A stretch of DNA of 9,793 bases from JBBSUQ01 sp038234235. Lineage in GTDB: Bacteria; Bacteroidota; Bacteroidia; Flavobacteriales_D; Crocinitomicaceae. The stretch spans positions 1 to 9,793 of the forward strand of contig JBBSUQ010000125.1 in assembly GCA_038234235.1 (NCBI GenBank), in the 5' to 3' direction. A model generated the notes under the pieces. That model did not search any database, had not been told where the DNA came from, and was given only the letters and a program-made list of their open reading frames with translations. A program made the translations under genes and the position numbers. Below are positions 1-7,410 of this stretch, piece after piece (positions within the stretch are counted from its first letter, which is position 1; every line of letters begins with the position of its first letter).

Positions 1-43
1 AGACAAGATAAAAGTAGACAAGATAAAGTAGACAAGATAAAAC
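1..43. repeat. Three tandem copies of a 14-15 bp repeat
   Basis: Three direct copies of AGACAAGATAAA plus a short tail lie head to tail at 1-15, 16-29 and 30-43. They differ only by one A in the run and by the last bases (AAAGT, AAGT, AAAC). The first copy begins at base 1, so the array may continue beyond the window. The last copy ends four bases before the rsmI start codon, so it forms the leader of that gene. The repeat has stop codons in several phases, so it is unlikely to code. Its function is unknown. It could be a slippage-prone array or part of a repeat family spread over the genome. Confidence 0.85.
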
Positions 44-47
44 AATC

Positions 48-737
48 ATGGCAAAACTTACGGTAGTTCCCACTCCAATTGGTAATCTAGAAGATATAAC
101 ACTCAGGGCTTTGAGTAATTTTAAAACTTGTGATTTTATATATGCAGAAGATACCAGGGTGACCAAAAAATTACTGAATCATTTTGAAATTCAAAAGAGT
201 ATTTTTCCGTTCCATGCACACAACGAACATAAAATTTTAGACTCAGCAATCAGTCATATTAAAAGTGCTCAAAATGTGGTTTTAGTTTCTGACGCAGGAA
301 CTCCAGGTATATCTGATCCCGGATTTTTGCTCATTCGTGCATGTCTTGAAAATGAAATTGAAGTGAGTTGTTTACCTGGACCTTGCGCCATTATTCCTGC
401 ATTGGTTGGCAGTGGTTTTCCGACAGATAGGTTTTGTTTTGAAGGATTTTTACCCCATAAAAAAGGAAGACAATCTAAAATACTCGAAATTGGAAATGAA
501 GAAAGAACAACGGTTTTATATGAATCACCGCATAGATTAAACAAATGTTTGCAACAAATAAACGATTTGCTTGGGCCAGATAAAGAGATTTGCGTGGTTA
601 GAGAAATATCGAAAATTTACGAAGAATTTAAAAAAGGAAAAGTGAGCGATGTTTTAGCACATTACACTGAAAAACCAGCTAAAGGAGAAATTGTTGTAAT
701 AATCAAAGGAAGCGAAAGTGGCAAAAATAAAGAGTAA
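48..737 (+). CDS. rsmI: 16S rRNA (cytidine(1402)-2'-O)-methyltransferase RsmI
   Basis: This cytoplasmic, SAM-dependent enzyme methylates the ribose of C1402 in the decoding centre of 16S rRNA. It belongs to the tetrapyrrole-methylase (SAM-MT type III) fold. Recognisable family motifs in order are VPTPIGNLEDITLRA (residues 7-21), AEDTR (33-37), the glycine-rich SDAGTPGISDPG (81-92), LPGPCA (109-114), FEGFLP (131-136), YESPHR (158-163) and the C-terminal KGEIVVII (212-219). At 229 residues it lacks much of the C-terminal part of the 286-residue E. coli protein; short forms are usual in Bacteroidota. The ATG at 48 is chosen because the N-terminus lines up with the family start. A short tandem repeat forms its leader, and its last 20 nt overlap the next gene, which suggests co-transcription and coupled translation. 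Confidence 0.96.
   Translation: MAKLTVVPTPIGNLEDITLRALSNFKTCDFIYAEDTRVTKKLLNHFEIQKSIFPFHAHNEHKILDSAISHIKSAQNVVLVSDAGTPGISDPGFLLIRACLENEIEVSCLPGPCAIIPALVGSGFPTDRFCFEGFLPHKKGRQSKILEIGNEERTTVLYESPHRLNKCLQQINDLLGPDKEICVVREISKIYEEFKKGKVSDVLAHYTEKPAKGEIVVIIKGSESGKNKE
705..710 (+). promoter_or_regulatory. Shine-Dalgarno-like site for the GTG-started oxidoreductase
   Basis: AAAGGA lies 7 nt before the GTG at 718, inside the end of rsmI. Good Shine-Dalgarno sites are uncommon in Bacteroidota, so this one helps to justify a GTG start with no ATG nearby. The spacing is normal. The stretch also has to encode RsmI residues, so chance is possible. Confidence 0.4.
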
Positions 738-1740
738 AGCGTTTTTTTTGATAAAACAAACAGTTGCTGATAAAGCATTTGAACTGAGAGAATTGTTACT
801 TGATTCTCCCAACAACGATCAAGTTCATGTAAAAGTAGAAGCCTTCGGATTAAATTATGCCGATGTTATGGCACGCAAAGGTTTGTACAAAGAAGCTCCA
901 CCTTTGCCAGCCGTAATTGGCTACGAAGTGGTTGGCACAATTATAAGTTCGCCTGGAGAAAAAGCGTTGGAAGGAAAAAGAGTTTTGGCATTTACAAGAT
1001 TTGGTGGTTATGCACAAGATGTTATAACTTTTAGAGATTCAATAATTGAAATTGGAGATAAACCTTGTAACGAATGTCTTGCTTTGGGAACTCAAGGTGG
1101 CACAGCTTTTTTCATGACAAATATTGCCTGTCAAGTTTTTAAAGATGAATACGCTTTAGTGCATGCCGCGGCTGGTGGAGTGGGAAGTTTGTTGGTTCAA
1201 ATTCTTAAAGAGAAAGGCGCAAAAGTAATTGCTAAAGTAAGCAGCCAAGAAAAAGAAATGCTTGTTAAAAACTTAGGTGCAGATTTTACCATCAATTACC
1301 TTGATAAAAATTATTCAGAAGAAATTAAAAAAATATTGGGTTCTAAAAAGTTAGATCTTGTTTTTAATGCCGTTGGAGGTAAAACGTTTAAAGAAGATTC
1401 AAAACTATTGGCATTTGGTGGTAGATTGGTCTTGTTTGGCGGGGCAGAAGTGAAAGGGAAATCGATATTTTCTCAACTCAATTTCGTACGCAAAATGGGT
1501 TTTGTTATTCCTGTTTTTAAAATGATGAAATCACAGTCGATTATCGGAGTTAATATGCTTAAAATTGCCGATTATAAACCAGAAATGTTAAAAAGAAGTT
1601 TGCACGGAATTTTTGAAATGTATGAAAATGGAAAGTTGAAAATTTTAGATGGAGGTATTTTTAATTCTGAAGATTTACACAAAGCTCATGCGCTTTTAGA
1701 AAGTGGAAAATCTACAGGAAAAATTTCTGTGAAGTGGTAA
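718..1740 (+). CDS. Zinc-free MDR-family oxidoreductase (quinone oxidoreductase / VAT-1-like)
   Basis: This is a 340-residue medium-chain dehydrogenase/reductase, probably NAD(P)H-dependent and acting on quinones or activated enones; the substrate is not evident. The N-terminal GroES-like domain shows VKVEAFGLNYADVMARKGLY (residues 39-58) and VIGYEVVG (66-73). The Rossmann domain has ALVHAAAGGVGSLLVQI (146-162), with the AAxGGVGS dinucleotide loop typical of quinone oxidoreductases. The paired zinc ligands of true alcohol dehydrogenases are absent. The C-terminal AHALLESGKSTGKISVKW matches the usual family ending. The start is GTG. The conserved part begins at KAFFLIK (7-13), no in-frame ATG lies near it, and AAAGGA sits 7 nt upstream. 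The gene overlaps rsmI by 20 nt, so coupled translation is likely, although no functional link between them is known to me. A T8 run (742-749) in codons 9-11 could slip. Confidence 0.88.
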   Translation: MAKIKSKAFFLIKQTVADKAFELRELLLDSPNNDQVHVKVEAFGLNYADVMARKGLYKEAPPLPAVIGYEVVGTIISSPGEKALEGKRVLAFTRFGGYAQDVITFRDSIIEIGDKPCNECLALGTQGGTAFFMTNIACQVFKDEYALVHAAAGGVGSLLVQILKEKGAKVIAKVSSQEKEMLVKNLGADFTINYLDKNYSEEIKKILGSKKLDLVFNAVGGKTFKEDSKLLAFGGRLVLFGGAEVKGKSIFSQLNFVRKMGFVIPVFKMMKSQSIIGVNMLKIADYKPEMLKRSLHGIFEMYENGKLKILDGGIFNSEDLHKAHALLESGKSTGKISVKW

Positions 1741-1807
1741 AATTTAAAATGTTTTTAAAAATATCAATGCCAACTGATTTGAAAATAATATATTTATACC
1801 TTGTTGG

Positions 1808-3724
1808 ATGAAAGAAACCTCCTTTATATCTGAAAATAAGGATAAGTGGTCACGCTTTGAGAAACTCTATACTTCAAAATCTAAGGATCCAGAAGAACTG
1901 AGTGATTTGTATATGGATATAACCGATGACCTAAGTTATGCCCAAACTTTTTACAAAAGACGGACTGTTAGAGTTTATTTAAACCAACTTGCTCAAACTG
2001 TATTTTCAGGTGTTCACAAGCAAAAAGGAGAGTCACTTAAAAGATTTTTTACTATTTGGCAAAAATCATTGCCCTTGGAAATTTATCGTTCAAGAAAAAA
2101 TTTACTTTTTGCACTCGTTTGTCTTTTAATTTACGGTGCAATTGGTGCAATCACAACTTACGTAAATCCAGAATTTCCCCGATTGGTTATGGGAAATGAA
2201 TATGTGGAAATGACTTTGCAAAACATTGCCAATGGCAAACCTCTAAATGTATACGCTGCCGGCTCAGAAAATTTTAAATCAAATATGTTTTACGGAATCA
2301 CAACCAATAATATTAAGGTTGCATTTCTTACATTTTTTCTCGGATTCTTTTTTACAATAGGAACACATGTTTTGTTGTTTTCAAACGGAGTAATGCTGGG
2401 TGCTTTTCAATCTTTCTTCTATCTAAAAGGTGTATTGGTTACTAGCTTTTTAGGTATTTGGATTCACGGAGCATTTGAAATATCGGCTATTGTAATTGCA
2501 GCCGGTGCGGGAATTACCGCAGGCAATGGTTGGCTTTTTCCCAAAAGCTACAGTCGCTTGCAATCTTTACAACTGAGTACGCGGCGTGGTTTAAAAATAA
2601 TGTTGAGCCTTGTGCCATTTTTGATTTTTGCTGGCTTTTTAGAGAGTTATGTAACGCGCCACAACCAAACATTATCTGAATTTACTAAATGGTTTCTCAT
2701 AATATTCTGCTTTGCAATTATACTTTTTGTCTATGTATTTTATCCGATGTATGTGGCAAGAAAATATCCTGAATTGGTCGATCAACAGGTTGTAGATGTT
2801 ATTGAACCTAGGCCACTGCCACAAATGGATAAGGCCAAAAACTTTACTGAAATTTTTAGCGATGGAGCATATATTTTTAGGGTCAACTTTGGTAAATATT
2901 TAAAATATACTTTCTTTTTTATTTTCCCTTTCATTGCAATTTTGGTGGTTTATAGAAACATTGCTTATCCAGAAGATATAGCAAATTTTTATTGGTATGA
3001 TTGGTACGGACTTTTAGAATATATGATAGGGTTTTCTTTCAAAGACAGTTCTGGTTATTTTTCGGTGGTAATATGGACAGTTTTTATTTCAATGATAGTT
3101 ACCTTTTCATTTTACTTTCTAAAAAAAATGCAAACGCCTGACTTAAAACTTACAAGTTATTTTAAAAAACACTTTTTGCGCATTTTTACATCAACAATTG
3201 TCATTGTAGCATCGTTTTTCTTAGTGCCTTACTTCATGCATTTCTTCATTGTTTTTCTAATGCCATTCTTTTTAGAGAACTTGGCCCGAGCCGCTCTTTC
3301 AGATAATTATAAATGGAGTTTTTTATCTTTAATTCGTTTTAAATCATACAATTATGGTTCGGCATTGGGTTTTGTAGCGCTACTTTACTTATGTTATTTC
3401 GTGTTTGCACAACCAATTGCCTTTGTTGGCAGCATTCATCAGATGGAAGGCACACCGGCTGTGGGAGATTTGCTAGACATGATGGTTAATTTTATAAATA
3501 GAGTAGCAGTTTCTTACAGTGATACACCAGAGGTTTATGGAATGTATTTCAGGCAATTTGTTTACATCGTTTTCATTTTAATTACAATTCCATTCTGCTG
3601 TTATATATTTGGTTTGTTTTATTTATCAGAAAGAGAAAAAAGATATAGTTTCGGGTTGAAAGCAGCATTTAAAAATTTCGGGAAACGAAGTAGAACAAGC
3701 GAAAAAGAAGCAGATTATGTTTAA
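1808..3724 (+). CDS. SpoIIM-domain membrane protein fused to a second multi-helix membrane domain
   Basis: This 638-residue integral membrane protein heads the operon. Residues 1-95 are cytosolic and charged (DELYxDxTDDLSYAxTFY-like region at 31-49). Residues 98-316 hold about six hydrophobic segments and the SpoIIM-family signature HGAFE (220-224), followed by the glycine/alanine-rich AAGAGITAGNGWLFP. Despite the name, SpoIIM-domain proteins are common in non-sporulating bacteria, often next to MoxR/DUF58 genes. The second half (about 340-638) starts with NFTEIFSDGAYIFRVNFGKYLKYT and carries about six further helices (near 365-383, 418-438, 457-475, 476-490, 517-537, 583-606). This resembles the separate DUF4013-like membrane protein that follows SpoIIM in flavobacterial operons, so I infer a fusion. 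The reading frame is open throughout and M340 could be an old start. The start at 1808 fits the family N-terminus (MKETSFISENKDKWSRFE). Only a poor promoter match was seen in the 67-nt gap upstream. The end overlaps the next gene by 8 nt. Confidence 0.85.
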   Translation: MKETSFISENKDKWSRFEKLYTSKSKDPEELSDLYMDITDDLSYAQTFYKRRTVRVYLNQLAQTVFSGVHKQKGESLKRFFTIWQKSLPLEIYRSRKNLLFALVCLLIYGAIGAITTYVNPEFPRLVMGNEYVEMTLQNIANGKPLNVYAAGSENFKSNMFYGITTNNIKVAFLTFFLGFFFTIGTHVLLFSNGVMLGAFQSFFYLKGVLVTSFLGIWIHGAFEISAIVIAAGAGITAGNGWLFPKSYSRLQSLQLSTRRGLKIMLSLVPFLIFAGFLESYVTRHNQTLSEFTKWFLIIFCFAIILFVYVFYPMYVARKYPELVDQQVVDVIEPRPLPQMDKAKNFTEIFSDGAYIFRVNFGKYLKYTFFFIFPFIAILVVYRNIAYPEDIANFYWYDWYGLLEYMIGFSFKDSSGYFSVVIWTVFISMIVTFSFYFLKKMQTPDLKLTSYFKKHFLRIFTSTIVIVASFFLVPYFMHFFIVFLMPFFLENLARAALSDNYKWSFLSLIRFKSYNYGSALGFVALLYLCYFVFAQPIAFVGSIHQMEGTPAVGDLLDMMVNFINRVAVSYSDTPEVYGMYFRQFVYIVFILITIPFCCYIFGLFYLSEREKRYSFGLKAAFKNFGKRSRTSEKEADYV

Positions 3725-4565
3725 GAAAATTGCTTTTTTATTACTTTGTCTCGGTATTGGATTATTTTCTACAGCTCAGGAAGATTATTTTCAGCAACAG
3801 AAAAAACTGAATAAATATGAGAAAAAGAAAAATTACAAAGGTCCAACCGATTGGTATTCCGAATCTCCATTAAGTATACGTGACGAAGAAGAAACCTATG
3901 TTATTCCGCCTACAACTAACAAACAAAACGGCATTCAATATAATCCTAATACCATAACCAGATACAGGCGAGATCACAACCAACTAAAACGCGGACAAAG
4001 TGGCCAGCAACAAGCGGTTGAAGATGAACCTGAAAATGAAAAAGCTTTAATAAAACCCAGATCCACCAATATCAATCCGCCAAGAATAAGAAGTTCGGGC
4101 AATTTTTTAGGTAGCTTTTGGAAAGTGTTAGCTGTTATAATAATTGTTGCGCTTGTATTGGTTATTCTCTATTTCTTACTACGAAATGTTAAACCAGTTG
4201 ATAGAAAAATTGTTCGGAATTTAGAAGATGATTGGAACCCAGAAATTATAACTAAAAGCGAACTTGAACTTAAATTAGATGAGGCAGAAGCCAGCCGAAA
4301 CTATAGAGAATGTATTCGTATTTATTTTACTTTCATTTTAAAAGATTTAATAAAACACCAGCTTATTGATTGGAAAAAAGATAAAACCAATTTTCAATAC
4401 GTAATAGAACTTCAAGGAAACAAATACCACCATGAATTTAGTACTTGTGTAAACGTTTATGATTTAATTTGGTATGGTGAATATACCATAGACAAGTCCA
4501 TTTATGATACCGTTAAAAGACCTTTAATTTCTCTTTACCAAAAAATCGAAGTAAAAGATGAATAA
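3717..4565 (+). CDS. DUF4129-like single-pass membrane protein
   Basis: This 282-residue protein has a clear signal peptide (residues 1-20, MFKKIAFLLLCLGIGLFSTA, likely cleaved before QED). A polar, Q/N/R-rich and probably disordered periplasmic stretch follows (21-130), then one transmembrane helix (about 134-156, FWKVLAVIIIVALVLVILYF) and a C-terminal domain of about 125 residues. That domain has features of DUF4129: a helix of the REAIRLYFxFLLKxL type (NYRECIRIYFTFILKDL, 195-211), then IDWKKDKTN (217-225) and a VYDLIWYGEY block (247-256). By topology the C-terminal domain should be cytosolic, facing the MoxR and DUF58 products of the same operon. It may serve as a membrane anchor or adaptor, which is inference from gene order. 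It overlaps its neighbours by 8 nt at each end, pointing to coupled translation. Similarity to DUF4129 was recognised by pattern only. Confidence 0.75.
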   Translation: MFKKIAFLLLCLGIGLFSTAQEDYFQQQKKLNKYEKKKNYKGPTDWYSESPLSIRDEEETYVIPPTTNKQNGIQYNPNTITRYRRDHNQLKRGQSGQQQAVEDEPENEKALIKPRSTNINPPRIRSSGNFLGSFWKVLAVIIIVALVLVILYFLLRNVKPVDRKIVRNLEDDWNPEIITKSELELKLDEAEASRNYRECIRIYFTFILKDLIKHQLIDWKKDKTNFQYVIELQGNKYHHEFSTCVNVYDLIWYGEYTIDKSIYDTVKRPLISLYQKIEVKDE

Positions 4566-6243
4566 CAAGAGAAAAATATGGATTGTCTTGGCGGCCTTTT
4601 TAATATTGGTCGTTACCGTCGTGCTTTTTCTCGATTTGGGCGGTTCTTCGAATGAGGAAGACAGCAATAATCAAAATTATTTAAGTAGAAATTGGAAATC
4701 TCAATACCACACAAGTCTAAAAAATCCTTATGATTTGTATCATTTTAATGAGTTATTGATGCAAAATCAGAACAAACGATCTTTGGTTAAAAATTTAAAT
4801 ACTGTATATGATTTTGATACCTTAAAAAGAGGAGGCGACCGCGTTTATATTTTTGTCGGTAAAATGTTCGGAAGTCAAATGACAGAAATTGAAGAAATAT
4901 TAACGGACGTAGATTCAGGGGCTACATTTATTCTCGCTTTTGATGATTTATATTCTTCTTCGTATTCGTTTTTCTTTAATAGAAATGAGTTCTTATTTGA
5001 TTATTCGTCAAAAATTCAAATAAATGACAACAAACAGAAATATACCTTTCAACATATTTTTCAAACCGATACAACTGCTCATTGGTGGCGTTATTTTGAT
5101 GAATCTGCTTTAAAATTTAATAAATACCGTGTTCTATCTTCGAGTTTCGGATTGGCAAATAGCATTGATATTTCTTATGGAAAAGGAAATATAATCCTTC
5201 ATACAATGCCTGAGTTATTTCAAAATTATCAGGTTCTTACTAAAAATGGATATAAATATACAGTCAACTTCTTGAATAATGTACCTAAAAACAAAGCGGT
5301 GTATTGGATGGAGTTTTGCCGATTGGCTGATGATATTGGCGATTATCAGAACGAAGATGAAAAAGAAATAGATAAAAGTTATTTGCAATTTATTTTGAAT
5401 AACCGTTCAACAAGAGCAGCGTTTTTTGTCGCAATTTTAGCCATAATTCTGTTCTTAATTTTCCGTACAACAAGAGTCCAGCCAATTGTGCCAGTCATAG
5501 AAAAAAAGAAAAATATGACCGTTGCCTACACCGAAACAATTACGGGAATCTTTTATAGCAAAAGAAATCCTTATGGACTTTTGGCAGTATTGCGCAAGAA
5601 TTTTTACAATACAGTTTCAAGACAATTTTTTATAGATTTAAATAGAAAAGAAGATAGAAATATTGAGCGCTTGGCCGAAAAAACAAATTTTCCATTCAAT
5701 GAACTTAAAAGCTTAATTGACAAATTCGAAACCACAAAAGCCTTTTCAGTGGATGAAAATTATTTAGCTGAAGTTTCTAATTTACAGCGCAGATTTTACA
5801 AAGAAACAGGAATTATTACCGACAATACTATTGAACAACTTGAAAGAAGATTAGTAATTTTTAATAGAGCAATTTGGATTGGAGCGGCGGTTGTGCTTAC
5901 TGCAATTGCCTTTGTTTTGTTCGGGTTTTATTTTTTGAGTGCGTCTTTCAATTCAGGTGTTGCGGCATTGCCAATAGGATTTTTATTGCTTCTTTTAGGA
6001 GTACAATATTTAAGAATTCCAATAATTTCGTTAAGCAAAGAAAATATTATATTCCATTCTATTTTCACTAAAAAGAAAGCATACAATCGCAATGAAATAT
6101 TAAATATTGAGGTTTTTACAAATGGCTATACTTTTCACATGAAAGATGGCAAGAAATACAACGTTAAATTCCTTGAAATGGGCGCAAACACTTCAAAACA
6201 ATTAAAAAATTATATAAATCGAAATCAAAATTTATCATTATGA
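4558..6243 (+). CDS. DUF4350 protein with C-terminal membrane and PH-like extension
   Basis: The protein has 561 residues. An N-terminal anchor helix (7-27) is followed by a periplasmic domain (about 40-280). The latter carries DUF4350-like features: GDRVYIFVGKMF (93-104), GATFILAFDDLY (121-132) and a GKGNIILHTMPELFQNY block (208-224) ahead of NNVPKNKAVYWMEF (240-253). A second helix (about 286-303) returns the chain to the cytosol, where 304-436 is helical and charged. Two more helices (437-460 and 464-485) precede a terminal segment of about 70 residues with alternating short hydrophobic strands (ENIIFHSIFTKKKAYNRNEI, NIEVFTNGYTFHMKDGKKYNVKFL). This tail looks like a small bacterial PH-type or YcxB-like domain. 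DUF4350 proteins that I know from flavobacteria end near the second cytosolic region, at about 400 residues, so the tail appears to be an addition. The ATG overlaps the previous gene by 8 nt, and the TGA overlaps the moxR start as ATGA. The PH-like call is tentative. Confidence 0.75.
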   Translation: MNNKRKIWIVLAAFLILVVTVVLFLDLGGSSNEEDSNNQNYLSRNWKSQYHTSLKNPYDLYHFNELLMQNQNKRSLVKNLNTVYDFDTLKRGGDRVYIFVGKMFGSQMTEIEEILTDVDSGATFILAFDDLYSSSYSFFFNRNEFLFDYSSKIQINDNKQKYTFQHIFQTDTTAHWWRYFDESALKFNKYRVLSSSFGLANSIDISYGKGNIILHTMPELFQNYQVLTKNGYKYTVNFLNNVPKNKAVYWMEFCRLADDIGDYQNEDEKEIDKSYLQFILNNRSTRAAFFVAILAIILFLIFRTTRVQPIVPVIEKKKNMTVAYTETITGIFYSKRNPYGLLAVLRKNFYNTVSRQFFIDLNRKEDRNIERLAEKTNFPFNELKSLIDKFETTKAFSVDENYLAEVSNLQRRFYKETGIITDNTIEQLERRLVIFNRAIWIGAAVVLTAIAFVLFGFYFLSASFNSGVAALPIGFLLLLLGVQYLRIPIISLSKENIIFHSIFTKKKAYNRNEILNIEVFTNGYTFHMKDGKKYNVKFLEMGANTSKQLKNYINRNQNLSL

Positions 6244-7409
6244 GTATAGAAGATGAAAATGTAGTTAATGAAAATGAAAACTCTAATACAAATCCAGATG
6301 AAAATAAATCTGAATATTCTAACTACATGCCCAAAGAGGCGGAGATAAATTCTGAAGAAAAGATAGAGAATTCAATGATAGAAAGTAAATCCGAAGAAAA
6401 TTCTTTTGTTTCACCAGATTTTAACCCATCCTCAGGTTTTGGTTTTGAAAGAGAAAATTCCGATTTGTTATGGGTTGCTTCTAAAGTTAATGAAGTACGA
6501 AACGAAATTAAAAAATTCATTATTGGTCAATCACAAATGGTTGAATTGATGATGGCAGGCGTTTTTGCAAACGGTCATATTTTACTAGAAGGTGCGCCAG
6601 GAGTTGCAAAAACTTTAAGTTCAAAAGTGCTCTCAAAAGCCTTGGATATTGATTTTTCGAGAATTCAGTTCACGCCAGATCTCATGCCAACGGATGTACT
6701 AGGAACTTCTGTTTTCAATATGAAAGAATCTAATTTCTATTTCAGACAAGGACCAATATTCTCCAACATTGTTTTGATAGATGAAATTAACAGAGCTCCC
6801 GCCAAAACTCAATCTTCGTTATTTGAGGTTATGGAAGAAAGACAAATTACCTATGATGGAACTGTCTATCCGATGGCTTTTCCATTTTTAGTTATCGCAA
6901 CGCAAAACCCGATAGAACAGGAGGGGACTTACAATTTACCAGAAGCTCAACTCGATAGATTTTTATTTAAAGTAAAATTAGGTTATCCAGAATTGGAAGA
7001 AGAAACAGATATTTTGAGACGTTACCGTGACCAAATTTCTACGCCTGATATTAGTTCTGTAAAACCAATTTTCACTCGAGATGAAATTCAGAAAGTACAA
7101 AAAGTGGTAGAAAAAATAATTATTGAAGACAATTTGATAAGATACATTGCACAACTTATCCATAAAACAAGAAATCATGGTAAAATATATTTGGGTGGTT
7201 CGCCAAGAGCATCGCTTTCAATTATGCGCGCCGCCAAAGCAATTTCAGCAATTCGAGGGAGAGATTTCGTAACACCCGAAGACATACAGTTTGTGGCGCC
7301 GCATGTGCTCAATCACAGGTTAATTTTAACTCCTGAAGCAGAGATGGAAGGTATTTCGACTGAAGATGTGGTTCAAGAAATTATTCAAACAATAGAAGTT
7401 CCAAGATAG
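6240..7409 (+). CDS. MoxR-family AAA+ ATPase
   Basis: This 389-residue cytosolic ATPase belongs to the AAA_3/MoxR group. MoxR proteins use ATP to remodel or activate partner complexes, typically with a von Willebrand-A/DUF58 partner encoded next door. Visible elements are Walker A GAPGVAKT (118-125, K124), Walker B VLIDE (178-182), INRAPAKTQSSLFEVMEERQ (183-202), sensor 1 ATQNP (220-224), the EGTYNLPEAQLDRFLF block with candidate arginine finger R240, and sensor 2 GGSPRAS (319-325, R323). All catalytic motifs are intact. The first 75 or so residues are an acidic, Asn/Ser/Glu-rich, low-complexity extension not usual for MoxR, with the conserved core starting near KVNEVRNEIKKFIIGQ (82-97). I keep the first ATG because it overlaps the upstream stop as ATGA, a standard coupling arrangement; M30 and M45 are alternatives. 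The DUF58 gene follows after 1 nt. Confidence 0.95.
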   Translation: MSIEDENVVNENENSNTNPDENKSEYSNYMPKEAEINSEEKIENSMIESKSEENSFVSPDFNPSSGFGFERENSDLLWVASKVNEVRNEIKKFIIGQSQMVELMMAGVFANGHILLEGAPGVAKTLSSKVLSKALDIDFSRIQFTPDLMPTDVLGTSVFNMKESNFYFRQGPIFSNIVLIDEINRAPAKTQSSLFEVMEERQITYDGTVYPMAFPFLVIATQNPIEQEGTYNLPEAQLDRFLFKVKLGYPELEEETDILRRYRDQISTPDISSVKPIFTRDEIQKVQKVVEKIIIEDNLIRYIAQLIHKTRNHGKIYLGGSPRASLSIMRAAKAISAIRGRDFVTPEDIQFVAPHVLNHRLILTPEAEMEGISTEDVVQEIIQTIEVPR

Positions 7410-7410
7410 G

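Noticed and set aside
1..43. Tandem repeats as part of a CRISPR array
   Set aside because: The units are 14-15 bp and directly adjacent, without spacers, so this is not a CRISPR structure.
269..544. Open frame of 91 codons on the minus strand inside rsmI
   Set aside because: It lies wholly within rsmI, whose motifs are all intact, and its translation shows no family pattern or membrane logic.
1778..1804. Possible promoter ahead of the SpoIIM gene: TTTG at 1778-1781 with TATATTTA (1789-1796) or TACCTTGT (1797-1804)
   Set aside because: Spacing is too short for the first pair. For the second the -7 match is imperfect and transcription would start at or after the ATG at 1808. An operon promoter probably exists in or before this gap but cannot be placed.
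3717..3724. Overlap between the SpoIIM-fusion gene and the next gene as a sign of frameshift
   Set aside because: The downstream protein begins with a proper ATG and signal peptide exactly at the overlap, which fits coupled translation and not a broken gene.
5874..6071. Open frame of 65 codons in another plus-strand phase inside the DUF4350 gene
   Set aside because: It overlaps the membrane tail of the real gene, is Cys/Phe-rich from frame-shifted hydrophobic codons, and has no separate leader.
6323..7178. Two short minus-strand open frames (6323-6520 and 6978-7178) under moxR
   Set aside because: Both are antisense to a well-supported ATPase gene and show no recognisable protein features.
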